A stretch of DNA of 64,000 nt, taken from assembly GCA_021774575.1 (NCBI GenBank), contig JAJFIX010000046.1:203439-267438 (forward strand), read 5' to 3'. Of the stretch, positions 9,350 to 19,317 are shown piece by piece; position 1 is the stretch's first letter; the number at the start of each line of letters is the position of its first letter. The notes below the pieces were generated by a model. It saw nothing but the letters and a program-made list of their open reading frames with translations, did no database searches and was not told where the DNA came from. The position numbers and the translations under genes were made by a program. This DNA comes from Alphaproteobacteria bacterium (GTDB taxonomy: Bacteria > Pseudomonadota > Alphaproteobacteria > UBA6615).

Positions 9350-11791
9350 ATGACAGATCAGCAGCCGACAGCAGCCACAGGACCAGCCAAAGGTATCGAG
9401 GGCGCAAGTTCCGCCGCGCTGGAAAAAGAGCTGGAGGAAATTGATTATACCGGTCGGCATCTGAGCCCACGGCTGGCAATAGTGGTTTCCGCCATTGCCG
9501 CCATTTGGGCGGTATATCAGCTTTGGATCGCATCGGATTTACAATTTTTGGCGAACCAATATTTTGGGATCGAGATTATTCCCGGAGTGCCGAAGCGGGC
9601 GATCCATCTCTCATTTGCCATGTTACTGCTGTTCTTAATATACCCGGCGCGCCGCAGTTGGATGCGCCGCCCCATTGGCGCGGCCGGTATCGCCCTGGCA
9701 TTTCTGGCGAGTGCGAGCGCGCTCTATATTTATCTTGCCCGGGACGGTCTGGTCGCCCGGCAAGGTGTCTTGCTAACTCTGCCAATTAATTTTGCCGGAT
9801 TAGAATTTGCTTTACCGTTCGAGTTGTTGATCGGTTTGTTTGGAATTTTGGTGCTTTTGGAGGCCACGCGCCGCGCGGTGGGAATTCCGCTTGTCGGCAT
9901 TTGCGTCATATTCTTGTTGTTTGCCTATTTCGGCCGCTACATGCCCGACCTGATTTCCCATGGCGGCATTTCAATGAAGCGCCTGGCAGGTGAATATTGG
10001 CTGGGTGGTGAGGCGATCTTCGGCATTCCGATTAGTGTCTCGACAAAGTTTATCTTTTTATTCGTGCTGTTCGGCGCGTTGCTGGATCGGGCAGGGGCGG
10101 GCCGCTATTTTCTCGATCTTGCTTTTGCCGCAGTTGGTCGATACCGGGGGGGGCCGGCAAAGGCATCGATTTTGGCATCAGGCATGACCGGTGCAATTTC
10201 CGGGTCGTCGATTGCCAATGTCGTCACCACCGGTACTTTCACCATTCCAGCGATGAAGCGGATGGGCATGCCTGCGGTAAAGGCGGGTGCCATTGAAGTT
10301 GCGGCTTCAACCAACGGCCAACTTATGCCGCCGATTATGGGAGCCGCCGCCTTTATCATGGCTGAATTTATCGGCATTCCCTATGTCGAAGTGGTTATTG
10401 CAGCGACCATTCCCGCGATTATCAGCTATATCGCTCTATTCTATATCTCGCATCTAGAGGCGCTGAAGCTGGGTCTAAAAGGGCTGCCCCGCGCCGATCT
10501 GCCGCTCTTCTATTCAACTTTCGTGCGCGGCCTGCATTTCCTCATCCCGATTTTTGTTCTGCTCTATTTGCTGATGATAGAGCGATCGACGACCGAACGG
10601 TCAATCTCCTACTCCATCTATACGCTGATGGTCATCATGCTCATCCAGAGCGCCCTCCAGGCGCGGGGCGCCGGTGGGTCGATGCTTGGTGGCGTGGGAC
10701 AAGGGGTGAGAGAAATTTATGTCGGCATGGTGGCTGGCGGGCGCAACATGATCGGCGTTGCCGTGGCAATCGCGGCTGCTGGTATTATTGTCGGTACGGT
10801 TAATGGGTCAGGATTGGCGGGCAATCTTATCAATGTCATTGAAGTGATTTCCGGTGGAAATCTGTTGGCTCTCCTTCTGCTGACGGCCGTCCTCGCGCTC
10901 ATATTGGGCATGGGGCTGCCGACAACGGCCAATTACCTTATCGTTGCCTCGCTTTTGGCCGGGGTAGTCGTGGAACTGGGCAATGCCGCTGGCTTGGTCG
11001 TGCCGCTAATTGCCGTGCATCTTTATGTTTTCTATTTCGGGCTGATGGCTGATTCGACGCCGCCGGTCTGTCTGGCGGCCTTTGCTGCTGCGGCTATCGC
11101 CAAAACAGACGCCCTGAAAACCGGCGTTCAATCTTTCATGTACGATATTCGCACATCGTTGTTGCCGCTGATTTTCATTTTCAACACAGAGCTTTTGTTG
11201 ATTGGCGTCGATACTGTTTTGCACGGTGTGACGGTATTTATTACCGCCCTCATTGCGATCCTGTGCTTTGGCGCGTTGACCCAAGGTTGGATGTTTGTCC
11301 GTCTGCGCATTCATGAACGATTGCTGCTGATTTTTGTCATTGTCGGGTTATTCCGGCCTGATTTTGTGATGAACCAGATCTATCCAGCCTTCGAACCGAT
11401 TGATTCTGAGCGGTATGTTACTGGAGAGTATGTGCCCGAAACTGGTCAAATGATCCGGTTCCATGTGTTGCGCGAAAGCCCCTATGGGGATCGCTACAAG
11501 CTCTTTGCTCTGGAAACTCCAGCGCCCGAGCCCGGCCAGTTCATGGGCCCCTATGACATGCAATTGGGCGCTGACGAGCAAGACCGTACCATCGTCTCGA
11601 TAACTAATTTTGGTGGGGCGGCCGACGAGATTGGTATTCTGATGGGTGACATTATTACTGAAATGGATGCGGAAATTCTCGGTCAACCTTCGAAGGCTTA
11701 TGTCTATCCGTTTGCGCTGGCCTTGCTTGGTTTGATCATGCTGATGCAACGACCGCGAATGCGCCGGGAGGCTGCGGTAGCAGAAAGCTGA
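9350..11791 (+). CDS. TRAP transporter permease, fused small (4TM) and large (12TM) subunits, TAXI type
   Basis: 813 residues from the ATG at 9350. A TTG-initiated longer frame starting at 9284 is rejected because it begins inside the terminator hairpin. The N-terminal 50 residues are polar, then hydrophobic segments cover about residues 50-230 (DctQ-like), followed by the DctM-like region with FGALLDRAG, SGMTGAISGSSIANVVTTG and NGQLMPPIMGAAAFIM, and later LGMGLPTTANYLI and PPVCLAAFAAAAIA. About 120 C-terminal residues form a soluble domain followed by a last hydrophobic segment (YVYPFALALLGLIML), resembling DUF3394 of other TAXI permeases. It imports the ligand of the neighbouring TAXI proteins using an ion gradient. 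It is the last gene of the cluster. Confidence 0.93.
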   Translation: MTDQQPTAATGPAKGIEGASSAALEKELEEIDYTGRHLSPRLAIVVSAIAAIWAVYQLWIASDLQFLANQYFGIEIIPGVPKRAIHLSFAMLLLFLIYPARRSWMRRPIGAAGIALAFLASASALYIYLARDGLVARQGVLLTLPINFAGLEFALPFELLIGLFGILVLLEATRRAVGIPLVGICVIFLLFAYFGRYMPDLISHGGISMKRLAGEYWLGGEAIFGIPISVSTKFIFLFVLFGALLDRAGAGRYFLDLAFAAVGRYRGGPAKASILASGMTGAISGSSIANVVTTGTFTIPAMKRMGMPAVKAGAIEVAASTNGQLMPPIMGAAAFIMAEFIGIPYVEVVIAATIPAIISYIALFYISHLEALKLGLKGLPRADLPLFYSTFVRGLHFLIPIFVLLYLLMIERSTTERSISYSIYTLMVIMLIQSALQARGAGGSMLGGVGQGVREIYVGMVAGGRNMIGVAVAIAAAGIIVGTVNGSGLAGNLINVIEVISGGNLLALLLLTAVLALILGMGLPTTANYLIVASLLAGVVVELGNAAGLVVPLIAVHLYVFYFGLMADSTPPVCLAAFAAAAIAKTDALKTGVQSFMYDIRTSLLPLIFIFNTELLLIGVDTVLHGVTVFITALIAILCFGALTQGWMFVRLRIHERLLLIFVIVGLFRPDFVMNQIYPAFEPIDSERYVTGEYVPETGQMIRFHVLRESPYGDRYKLFALETPAPEPGQFMGPYDMQLGADEQDRTIVSITNFGGAADEIGILMGDIITEMDAEILGQPSKAYVYPFALALLGLIMLMQRPRMRREAAVAES

Positions 11792-11801
11792 GTTACGATG
11801 A

Positions 11802-12641
11802 TTATCCCTGGGCGCTGACCAGCCAGCTGGCTGATGGGATTGTGACGCCGTCGGCGGTTTCGTGTTCGCTCATGGCGCGCCTGATCTCAGCGGAAATTTT
11901 TTCGCCGGTCCCGGGCGTGGCCGATGAGAGGGCCTGAGCCCAGGGGGCCAGGGTCATGGCATTCTGCACTGCCGTATCCACATTGGGCCCGACATTTACC
12001 GTGAGGTCGAGCTCGGTGATGGAGATGTCTTTAAAGCCCGACTGAGATAGGATTTTGTCAATTCGATCCTTTTGAGCAAAGGCGAACATACCGGGTGAGC
12101 CAGCGGGCGGCGGCGGCAATTCGAGATGGCGGGCCGCAATTTTCGTTGGCCCTGACATCCAGACGTTCTCATCGCCTCGACGCCAGCAGATAAATCCGAT
12201 ACGCCCACCCTGGCGTAGTCCTTCCCGCATATTTGAAAATGCCATTACCGGATCGTCATAAAACATGACGCCGTAGCGTGAGAAGAGAGCGTCGGCTGAT
12301 CCGGGTTTGAAGTCATATGACTGCACATCTGCCTGATCGAATCGCAGATTTTCGATACCGGCCTCGGTGGCGCGAAATTTGGCCTCATTGATCATCGGTT
12401 TCGAAAAATCGACGCCCAATACGGATCCGTTCGCGCCGACATGGTTAGCAATTTCGAGCGACGTTGTGCCAAATCCGCAGCCGATATCGATCGCGTGAAT
12501 GCCGGGAGCAATGCCCGCGGCTTCCATCGCCGGGCCACCATGGCTCGCGAGTTGACGGTCAAATACGTCGCGGTTTGCAACCCATTTTTCGCCGTGCGGG
12601 CCGTTCCAGTTTTCGAATTGAGGTGTGTTTTGATCCGGCAT
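11802..12641 (-). CDS. Class I SAM-dependent methyltransferase, substrate unknown
   Basis: About 279 residues from the ATG at 12641. A GTG at 12650 in the same frame would overlap the upstream stop as GTGA and add three residues. Motif I is IDIGCGFGTTSLEIA, with the acidic motif II residue in VLGVDFSKPM and motif III in FDQADVQSYDF, as in UbiE/COQ5-like methyltransferases. The sequence shows no substrate-specific signature. It directly follows the alpha/beta hydrolase gene and probably shares its transcript with the carboxypeptidase upstream. Confidence 0.85.
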   Translation of the reverse strand: MPDQNTPQFENWNGPHGEKWVANRDVFDRQLASHGGPAMEAAGIAPGIHAIDIGCGFGTTSLEIANHVGANGSVLGVDFSKPMINEAKFRATEAGIENLRFDQADVQSYDFKPGSADALFSRYGVMFYDDPVMAFSNMREGLRQGGRIGFICWRRGDENVWMSGPTKIAARHLELPPPPAGSPGMFAFAQKDRIDKILSQSGFKDISITELDLTVNVGPNVDTAVQNAMTLAPWAQALSSATPGTGEKISAEIRRAMSEHETADGVTIPSASWLVSAQG

Positions 12642-12646
12642 TAATC

Positions 12647-13387
12647 TCACTCAGGAAAAAGGTCAAAAATTCGGGTCGCGGAGGGCCCGGCTATGGTGCG
12701 CAGGAAGTGCCCTTCACCGGGCAAAATTTCAAATTGTGGGCGCTCGCCCAGGGCCAATAGGGCGTCAACGGTTGCCTGACTATTTTCCAGCCATCCGGCG
12801 TCCTGGGCGCCGACGAACATATTGATTTGGATGCCCTTGAGCGCTTCGAGATTAGCAAACTCGGCTTGGCTAGGTGGAAAGCCCGGTAAAACCGTTACCG
12901 ATTTAATCCGTTCAGGATGGGCCAGCGCAATTCTAAAGGCACTCAGGCCGCCATTACTGATACCGGCAACGTGAAAGCGGGCGCCGTCAACCGGTAGGGT
13001 TTCTGCGACATGATCCAAAAATGACGGAATATGGATTTCACTACCGCGAAAAAATAATTGGCCGTTAGGAGCGACAGGGCTGACGACGATAAAGCCCCGC
13101 TGTTTTGCCATATCTTCCCAATAACTTGCCAGGCCAGCATTCACCATATCCCGGGTTTGCGGGCCGGGTGGTAATGCCAGAATCGTTGGGTAAGTTTGGT
13201 CTTGGGAAAACCCGTCCGGCAATACGACCGCATAGTCGATTACCGTTGCGTCCGCGCCGACGAATGTACGAAATTCAGCGCCAAATCCGTAGACCGGGGT
13301 GAATGCAGCGATACATATCAGCAGCGCTAGGAGAATGCGTAAGGGAGCAACGCTTTGCCGATTCACCGGTAAGTCAGGCGTAGTCAT
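12647..13387 (-). CDS. Exported or membrane-anchored alpha/beta hydrolase (esterase/PHB-depolymerase-like)
   Basis: 246 residues. Residues 16-36 are a hydrophobic signal or anchor. The nucleophile elbow is GISNGG with Ser144, a likely acid is the Asp in VGAQDAGW (near residue 195), and the His is in PGEGHFL near residue 228. This order matches the serine-hydrolase fold found in feruloyl esterase and polyhydroxybutyrate depolymerase-like proteins. The start overlaps the stop of the upstream carboxypeptidase by one base (TGATG). Substrate is not predictable. Confidence 0.78.
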   Translation of the reverse strand: MTTPDLPVNRQSVAPLRILLALLICIAAFTPVYGFGAEFRTFVGADATVIDYAVVLPDGFSQDQTYPTILALPPGPQTRDMVNAGLASYWEDMAKQRGFIVVSPVAPNGQLFFRGSEIHIPSFLDHVAETLPVDGARFHVAGISNGGLSAFRIALAHPERIKSVTVLPGFPPSQAEFANLEALKGIQINMFVGAQDAGWLENSQATVDALLALGERPQFEILPGEGHFLRTIAGPSATRIFDLFPE

Positions 13388-14970
13388 CAGTTGATGGTGC
13401 TGGCGCTAACATTTGCGCCAGCAGGGGATACGAGCATGCAGCTTTTTCCTTGATCCATAAGATGTCCGCAGCTGACTTGGGCCTCGACCTCGGATAGTCC
13501 GAAGAGGCGGGCGCGAAAGAGGTCCTGGCCATTAACCTGGACGGTTTGCACCTGCGCAGTTGGCAGCAATGATATCGGTAAATTCGTTGCTGTGTCGATG
13601 GCATAGCGTTCTGCGGTTGCCGCAGAGCCAAATGCGCCAACCTGGATGCCCCAAAGGCGCTCGTCTGTTCTGGTCGAGCTGACAGAGCGAATTTTTGCCC
13701 GGTCCGGGGACTCACTGGCCGGCGACTCACTGTACAGTGGGATTTCGCCAGATGCGTCGGCGGTAGGCGCTGTCGGCCGACGCTCGGTCTGAAATATTGC
13801 TGCGACTAATTGTTGGCGGCTCGCATCAGCCAGCGGTCCGATATTTGACGGCCTATTTCGGGCGGCACTTGGGGCCGGGGTAGCCCGTAAACTGTCTGGG
13901 CGTCGGGCAACCATCGCTGTAACGAAACTTGATGACGTCACATTTTCCGCGTTAGGGGCAAGATCAGCCAAAATTACGGGCCCGTCCGCCCGATACAATC
14001 TGGTATTAGGCCGCCGATGGGGCCGCATCACGGAAGTCAAATTACCAGCCATATTTGTTGGATAACTCAAGGCGAGAGCCTGGTTCTCGGTCGAACGATC
14101 GTGGGCTCGCGACGTTGCCAACGCAAATGATGCATCCAATAGCCGTTGCATTTGACGGTCGCGTATTCTCGCATTTTCTCCGCCGATTACCACGCCTATC
14201 AACCGACGCCCATTTTTTTGCGCCGAAGTCACAACGTTAAAGCCTGAGGCGCGTACATATCCGGTCTTAATTCCGTCGGCACCATCGTAATCGGACACCA
14301 GATTATTGTGGGTCGTGTAGGTGCGCCCGCCATACCGGAATTCTTCGGCGCTGAAATAGCCATAATATTGCGGAAAATGTTCAAAAAGAGCCCGACCCAG
14401 CCGCGCCATATCGCGCGCTGTCGAGACCTGGCGGTTATCATGCAGTCCGGACGCATTGCGAAATGTTGTGCTGGCCATGCCAAGTTGGCGTGCCTTCTCG
14501 GTCATTTGCACGGCAAACTGCGTTTCGCTACCGCCAAGTTTTTCGGCAACCACGGTTGCGACATCGTTGGCCGATTTGATGACCAAAGCGCCTATTGAAT
14601 CGCGCACCGAGATCGTTTGCCCCGGTTGGAGACCGAGCCTGGAGGGTTCCCTATTTGCCGCGCGCCGGGAAACACTCATTTGTGTCGCGAGTTGCAGTTC
14701 GCCGCGCGACAAGGCGTCAAACAACAGATAGAGCGTCATCATTTTTGTTAGTGATGCTGGGTGAATTGTGGCGTCGGCATTGTTTGCGTGCAGCACCTCA
14801 TTGGTACTTGCATCAATTACATAAGCCGCTTCTTGTCGCGCTTGGGCCGGTGTCAAAGAAACCAGTCCGGCGACGGTGCACGCCACAAATGAAACGAGCA
14901 GGCGCCTGCCCCAAAATGCGCCATAGGGGGGGCTATTCATGGCGTCCGAATTCATGACCTTGAAGATCAT
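13387..14970 (-). CDS. D-alanyl-D-alanine carboxypeptidase (S11) with C-terminal SPOR domain
   Basis: Low-molecular-weight penicillin-binding protein that trims the terminal D-Ala from peptidoglycan stem peptides in the periplasm. 527 residues: signal peptide about 1-45 ending AQA, then the S11 domain with SLTK (Ser73/Lys76), SAN (134-136) and KTG (236-238). After a disordered Pro/Ser/Ala-rich stretch (about 310-440), residues about 450-525 resemble a SPOR domain (WGIQVGAFGSAATAERYA), which in other proteins binds denuded glycan at the septum. This layout is common in Alphaproteobacteria. It is the first gene of a three-gene minus-strand unit and diverges from clpS. Confidence 0.92.
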   Translation of the reverse strand: MIFKVMNSDAMNSPPYGAFWGRRLLVSFVACTVAGLVSLTPAQARQEAAYVIDASTNEVLHANNADATIHPASLTKMMTLYLLFDALSRGELQLATQMSVSRRAANREPSRLGLQPGQTISVRDSIGALVIKSANDVATVVAEKLGGSETQFAVQMTEKARQLGMASTTFRNASGLHDNRQVSTARDMARLGRALFEHFPQYYGYFSAEEFRYGGRTYTTHNNLVSDYDGADGIKTGYVRASGFNVVTSAQKNGRRLIGVVIGGENARIRDRQMQRLLDASFALATSRAHDRSTENQALALSYPTNMAGNLTSVMRPHRRPNTRLYRADGPVILADLAPNAENVTSSSFVTAMVARRPDSLRATPAPSAARNRPSNIGPLADASRQQLVAAIFQTERRPTAPTADASGEIPLYSESPASESPDRAKIRSVSSTRTDERLWGIQVGAFGSAATAERYAIDTATNLPISLLPTAQVQTVQVNGQDLFRARLFGLSEVEAQVSCGHLMDQGKSCMLVSPAGANVSASTIN

Positions 14971-15360
14971 GGGTAATAAGATGAGACCAATTTTGATTAA
15001 CCAGGGTAGGGTGCACGAAATTCACACTCTCATATGAGCCATCAGCACAGTTGTTTGCCGATGTAATCTGCCGCGTCAAGACGGTCTGCCAGGACATCAA
15101 GTGGCGAGTCTATGAGAGGCCTTGGGAGCATGTCCATGATTTTATTCAACTATATTGCCATCATCAAAAAATGACGCTATGCGGTTTTTAAGTGTTCAGC
15201 AGCTCTGGAATCCGGTGGCGTGGGGTATTATATTCTTTTTGGTGCCGGATCGCTGTCCCAGGCCAATATTGAACTGGTGTATTGAACTGGTGTAAGTGGC
15301 TCGAATTATCTGCAGAGCTAACCGTTAACTGGAAATTTAACTAGAAACGATGGGCGCAAA
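14971..15360. other. 390-bp divergent intergenic region (carboxypeptidase / clpS)
   Basis: No convincing gene. It must hold the promoters of the carboxypeptidase unit and of clpS-clpA. Visible features: the 10-bp palindrome CTCATATGAG at 15029-15038, an exact 13-bp tandem duplication at 15267-15292, and a pair of TTAAC half-sites 8 bp apart at 15325-15340. Confidence 0.6.
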
Positions 15361-15744
15361 GTGGATTTTGATAAAGCGATGAATGTCGAATTTTTGCCGG
15401 CGGTTTGTGTTGGTAGTGGCGAGGACGGCGATGATCGAGGTGGCGATGATGGGAATGTTGGCGTCGTCACCCAAACGCGTACTAAGACAAAGAAACCGTC
15501 TCTATATCGCGTTTTGATGCTGAACGATGACTATACGCCGATGGAGTTTGTGGTGCATGTATTGCAGCGTATTTTCAACAAAAGTCAGGACGACTCTGTC
15601 AAAGTCATGTTGCATGTTCACCAGCGTGGTGTCGGCGTATGCGGTGTCTATACATACGAAGTCGCTGAAACAAAGGTAACGCAAGTCATTGATTTTGCAC
15701 GGAAGCATGAGCATCCTCTGCAATGCACACTCGAAAAAGAGTAA
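15361..15744 (+). CDS. clpS: ATP-dependent Clp protease adaptor ClpS
   Basis: Adaptor that delivers N-degron substrates to ClpAP. The core reads [20 protein letters not shown], where the Asn-Asp-Asp and Met bind the N-terminal residue of substrates. [19 protein letters not shown] and the C-terminal [10 protein letters not shown] follow. Starting at the GTG at 15361 gives 127 residues. An in-frame ATG at 15379 would give 121, and neither has a clear ribosome binding site. The roughly 40-residue Gly/Asp-rich N-terminal extension is flexible in the family. It lies 43 bp before the clpA ATG. Confidence 0.94.
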   Translation: MDFDKAMNVEFLPAVCVGSGEDGDDRGGDDGNVGVVTQTRTKTKKPSLYRVLMLNDDYTPMEFVVHVLQRIFNKSQDDSVKVMLHVHQRGVGVCGVYTYEVAETKVTQVIDFARKHEHPLQCTLEKE

Positions 15745-15787
15745 TAATCTGTTTAATCACAATGTATTATAAGTGGAATTTAATGTA

Positions 15788-18121
15788 ATGCTTTCGGAAA
15801 ATCTGGAAAAAACACTGCACCAAGCGCTGGCGTTGGCGAACGAACGGCGGCACGAATTCTCGACATTGGAGCATTTGCTGCTGGCGTTGATTGATGACCA
15901 GGACGCTCGAGCTGTGCTGCGGGCTTGCGGGATAATCATTGAGGAATTGCGCAGTAACCTGGCTGATTACGTCGATAACGAGCTGGTTTCTTTGTCGGGA
16001 ACCAATATCGATGAGGCAAAGCCGACAACGGCCTTCCAGCGCGTTTTGCAGCGTGCCGCTATCCACGTCCAATCGTCGGGTCGTGAAGAGGTTACCGGTG
16101 CAAATGTGCTTGTCGCCATTTTTTCCGAACGCGAAAGCCATGCCGTCTATTTCTTGCAGCAGCAGGAAATGACCCGCCTTGACGCAATAAACTATATTTC
16201 ACACGGTATTGCCAAAGTTCCTGGTCATGAAGGGCCCGAAGATATATCGGAGCTCAACCTGGAAGAGCAGGGCGAGACCGATGTCAAAAAAGGCCAGGAA
16301 GCGCTGGCGGCATACTGTGTCGATCTAAATGAAAAAGCGGCTGAAGGTGGCATTGATCCGTTGATCGGACGTGATCACGAGGTCGAGCGAACCATCCAAA
16401 TTTTGTGCCGACGGCAGAAAAACAATCCGCTTTATGTTGGCGATCCGGGGGTCGGAAAAACCGCCATTGCCGAGGGATTGGCCCGCAGGATCGTAGAGGG
16501 AGAGGTGCCTGATGTATTGTTGGGGGCGACTATTTTCGCCCTTGATATGGGCGCCCTACTCGCTGGAACCCGGTATCGTGGCGACTTCGAAGAGCGACTG
16601 AAAGCGGTCATTCAAGAAATCGAATCTCTCGATCAATCGGTTTTGTTTATTGATGAAATCCATACGGTAATTGGCGCCGGAGCGACCTCCGGTGGGTCAA
16701 TGGATGCATCGAACTTACTCAAACCAGCACTGGCTTCTGGGGCGATTAGGTGCATTGGTTCAACGACTTATAAGGAATACAGGAACCATTTTGAGAAGGA
16801 CCGGGCGTTGGTCCGCCGGTTCCAAAAAATTGATGTCAATGAACCGTCGATAGAAGACACTGTGAAAATTCTGCGCGGCCTAAAACCTTATTATGAAGAG
16901 CATCACGCGGTCCGTTATACCGAAGACGCGATCCGGGCGGCCGTTGAATTGTCGTCGCGCTATATCGGCGATCGCAATCAGCCCGACAAATCTATCGACG
17001 TCATCGATGAGGTTGGTGCGGCCCAGATGTTGTTGCCCAAATCAAAGCGCAAAAAGACAATTTCGGTGAAAGATGTCGAAGACATTGTGGCGAAAATTGC
17101 GCGAATTCCACCTAAAACCGTCAATAAGGACGATAAAAATGCGCTGAAAAACTTAGAGCGCGACTTGCGAACCATGGTGTTTGGCCAAGATTCGGCGATT
17201 GTCGCTCTTTCCGGGGCGATCAAACTTGCACGTGCCGGCCTACGCGAACCGGAAAAACCGATCGGCAGCTATCTTTTTTCCGGCCCGACTGGGGTTGGGA
17301 AAACCGAAGTTGCGCGCCAGCTTGCACTGTCTCTGGGCATTGAGCTGACTCGTTTCGACATGTCTGAATATATGGAGCGGCATACGGTCTCGCGATTGAT
17401 CGGTGCACCTCCGGGCTATGTTGGCTTCGATCAAGGCGGACTTCTGACCGATGCCGTCGACCAGCATCCCCATTGCGTTTTGCTGCTCGATGAGGTGGAA
17501 AAAGCGCATCCCGATATGTTCAATATTTTGTTGCAGGTCATGGATTATGGCAAGCTGACCGACAATAACGGTAAAGCCGTCGATTTTCGTAACGTGATTT
17601 TGATCATGACGACCAATGCCGGTGCTTCCGACATGGCAAAAGAGGCCATTGGTTTTGGCCGCGGTAAACGCGAAGGTGAGGATGAGGAGGCGATAAACCG
17701 ACTGTTTAACCCTGAATTCCGGAATAGGTTGGACGCGGTCATTCCCTTCAATAGCCTGCCCAATGAAGTAATCTCCAAGGTCGTGGTCAAGTTTGTCATG
17801 CAGTTGGAGGCACAACTTGCCGACCGCAATGTGACAATTGAACTCGACAAGGCGGCGCAAGACTGGCTGGCAAAGAAGGGTTATTCGGAAAATTACGGCG
17901 CGCGGCCGTTGGCGCGGGTAATTCAAGATCACGTCAAGAAGCCTCTCGCCGAAGAGCTGCTGTTTGGCAAATTGACCAAGGGCGGCGCGGTAAAGGTTGC
18001 GCTCAAAGACGATGAATTGTCCTTCGAGATCACCGAGGATAAGTCGCCGAAGAAAAAGCGGGCAAAATCCGAAGACGGCGAAGAAGAGCCGGACAAGCCC
18101 AAAACGGTGCTGGCGACTTAA
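15788..18121 (+). CDS. clpA: ATP-dependent Clp protease ATP-binding subunit ClpA
   Basis: AAA+ unfoldase that feeds ClpP. From the ATG at 15788 the protein is 777 residues and starts [20 protein letters not shown], matching known ClpA N-termini better than the upstream GTG at 15773. Order of parts: Clp N repeat domain (1-145); first AAA domain with Walker [10 protein letters not shown] and Walker B LFIDEIH; second AAA domain with GPTGVGKTE and [12 protein letters not shown]; and the D2 C-terminal domain. The last 30 residues are Lys/Glu-rich. An IGF-type loop ([12 protein letters not shown]) for ClpP docking is present. It converges with the FemAB-like gene, with only 11 bp between stops. Confidence 0.96.
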   Translation: MLSENLEKTLHQALALANERRHEFSTLEHLLLALIDDQDARAVLRACGIIIEELRSNLADYVDNELVSLSGTNIDEAKPTTAFQRVLQRAAIHVQSSGREEVTGANVLVAIFSERESHAVYFLQQQEMTRLDAINYISHGIAKVPGHEGPEDISELNLEEQGETDVKKGQEALAAYCVDLNEKAAEGGIDPLIGRDHEVERTIQILCRRQKNNPLYVGDPGVGKTAIAEGLARRIVEGEVPDVLLGATIFALDMGALLAGTRYRGDFEERLKAVIQEIESLDQSVLFIDEIHTVIGAGATSGGSMDASNLLKPALASGAIRCIGSTTYKEYRNHFEKDRALVRRFQKIDVNEPSIEDTVKILRGLKPYYEEHHAVRYTEDAIRAAVELSSRYIGDRNQPDKSIDVIDEVGAAQMLLPKSKRKKTISVKDVEDIVAKIARIPPKTVNKDDKNALKNLERDLRTMVFGQDSAIVALSGAIKLARAGLREPEKPIGSYLFSGPTGVGKTEVARQLALSLGIELTRFDMSEYMERHTVSRLIGAPPGYVGFDQGGLLTDAVDQHPHCVLLLDEVEKAHPDMFNILLQVMDYGKLTDNNGKAVDFRNVILIMTTNAGASDMAKEAIGFGRGKREGEDEEAINRLFNPEFRNRLDAVIPFNSLPNEVISKVVVKFVMQLEAQLADRNVTIELDKAAQDWLAKKGYSENYGARPLARVIQDHVKKPLAEELLFGKLTKGGAVKVALKDDELSFEITEDKSPKKKRAKSEDGEEEPDKPKTVLAT

Positions 18122-18132
18122 CTGAGGCCGAC

Positions 18133-19317
18133 TTATTCGTTTTCAGGACGGCGATAGGGCGAATAATCGGCAAAGGCAGCCATTTCGGCGGTAGTCATTT
18201 CCTGTTCGCGGTTACAAAAATCGGCGACGGCGTCGCGGAAACCTTCGTGGCGGATAAGATGCGCCGAATAGGTCGGGGTGGGTAGATAGCCGCGTTGGAT
18301 CTTGTGGGTGCCTTTGGTGCCTGCCTCGACATGCTGCAGGCCGTTTTCTATCGCAAAGTCGATCGCCTGATAGTAGCAGGCCTCGAAATGGAGAAACTTA
18401 AAGTCCTCGTCACATCCCCAATTTCGCCCATAAAGCGCATTGCCGCCGATCAGGTTTATTGCTCCGGCCACCGCAGTGCCATCTGCGTGGGCCAGTACCA
18501 GGGCTACCTTGTCGCGCATCGTCTCGTGCAGGATGGAAAAGAATTCCCGCGTTAGATAAGGCGCGCCCCATTTTCGATCATAGGTCGATGCATAAAACCG
18601 GTAAAAAACATCCCAATGTTCGGGCCGTATATCGTCGCCGGAATAGGTCGCGACGGTGATACCTTGGGCGGCGACCTCGCGCCGTTCCTTGCGGATTGAT
18701 TTGCGCTTTCGGCTAACCAGCGAGCCAAGAAAATCATCGAAATTTTGATAGTCTCTATTATGCCAATGAAACTGGTGGCCAAGTCGTCTGATCCAGCCTG
18801 CCTCTTTAAATAGGTTCCATTCTTCGGCGGTCGAAAATGTCACGTGAACCGAGGATAAATCAAGTCGTTCAGTCACTTCCGCCAGCCCTGAGATAAGGGT
18901 TCGTCTTAATTTATCCTGATCACCACCGTCCGACGGTCGAACGAGAAGGCGCGGGCCGGTCACCGGGCTGAAGGGAACGGCAACCTGGAGTTTCGGATAA
19001 TAATTTCCTCCAGCCTGTTCAAATGCGTCGGCCCAACCCCAGTCGAAAACATATTCTCCCTGGGAATGGCCCTTCACATACATCGGTGCTGCGGCAACGA
19101 GCTCGCCTTGATCGTTTTCGACGATCAAGTGGCGTGGCAGCCATCCGGCCTCACCAGTCGCCGATCCACTGGCTTCCAGCGCATGGAGAAAGTCATGGGA
19201 AATAAAGGGATTGGCTGTTGTCGGGTCCGGTAGAGCACAAGCGTTCCAGCGATCAGCGGAAACATCACCAATAGCTTCTATCAGCCGGATAGAAAATCCA
19301 TCGGTCTTTGGGTTCAC
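18133..19317 (-). CDS. FemAB-like/GNAT acyltransferase (DUF482, PF04339-type)
   Basis: 394 residues. Blocks such as NPFISHDFLHALEASGS near the start, MYVKGHSQGEYVFDWGWA in the middle, and GRNWGCDEDFKFLHFEACYY later are typical of the proteobacterial peptidogalycan biosynthesis/recognition family, predicted to have two GNAT-like folds. No reaction has been firmly assigned to this family to my knowledge. It overlaps the rnd stop by 4 bp (ATGA), so the two are co-translated. Function in cell-envelope aminoacylation is only a family-level guess. Confidence 0.82.
   Translation of the reverse strand: MNPKTDGFSIRLIEAIGDVSADRWNACALPDPTTANPFISHDFLHALEASGSATGEAGWLPRHLIVENDQGELVAAAPMYVKGHSQGEYVFDWGWADAFEQAGGNYYPKLQVAVPFSPVTGPRLLVRPSDGGDQDKLRRTLISGLAEVTERLDLSSVHVTFSTAEEWNLFKEAGWIRRLGHQFHWHNRDYQNFDDFLGSLVSRKRKSIRKERREVAAQGITVATYSGDDIRPEHWDVFYRFYASTYDRKWGAPYLTREFFSILHETMRDKVALVLAHADGTAVAGAINLIGGNALYGRNWGCDEDFKFLHFEACYYQAIDFAIENGLQHVEAGTKGTHKIQRGYLPTPTYSAHLIRHEGFRDAVADFCNREQEMTTAEMAAFADYSPYRRPENE

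Noticed and set aside
15325..15340. Possible CtrA site upstream of clpS
   Set aside because: The TTAA half-sites are 8 bp apart, not 7, so it does not fit the consensus.
17240..17932. 230-codon open frame on the minus strand opposite clpA
   Set aside because: It lies wholly antisense to the conserved second AAA domain of ClpA and resembles no family; it is a by-product of the codon pattern of the real gene.
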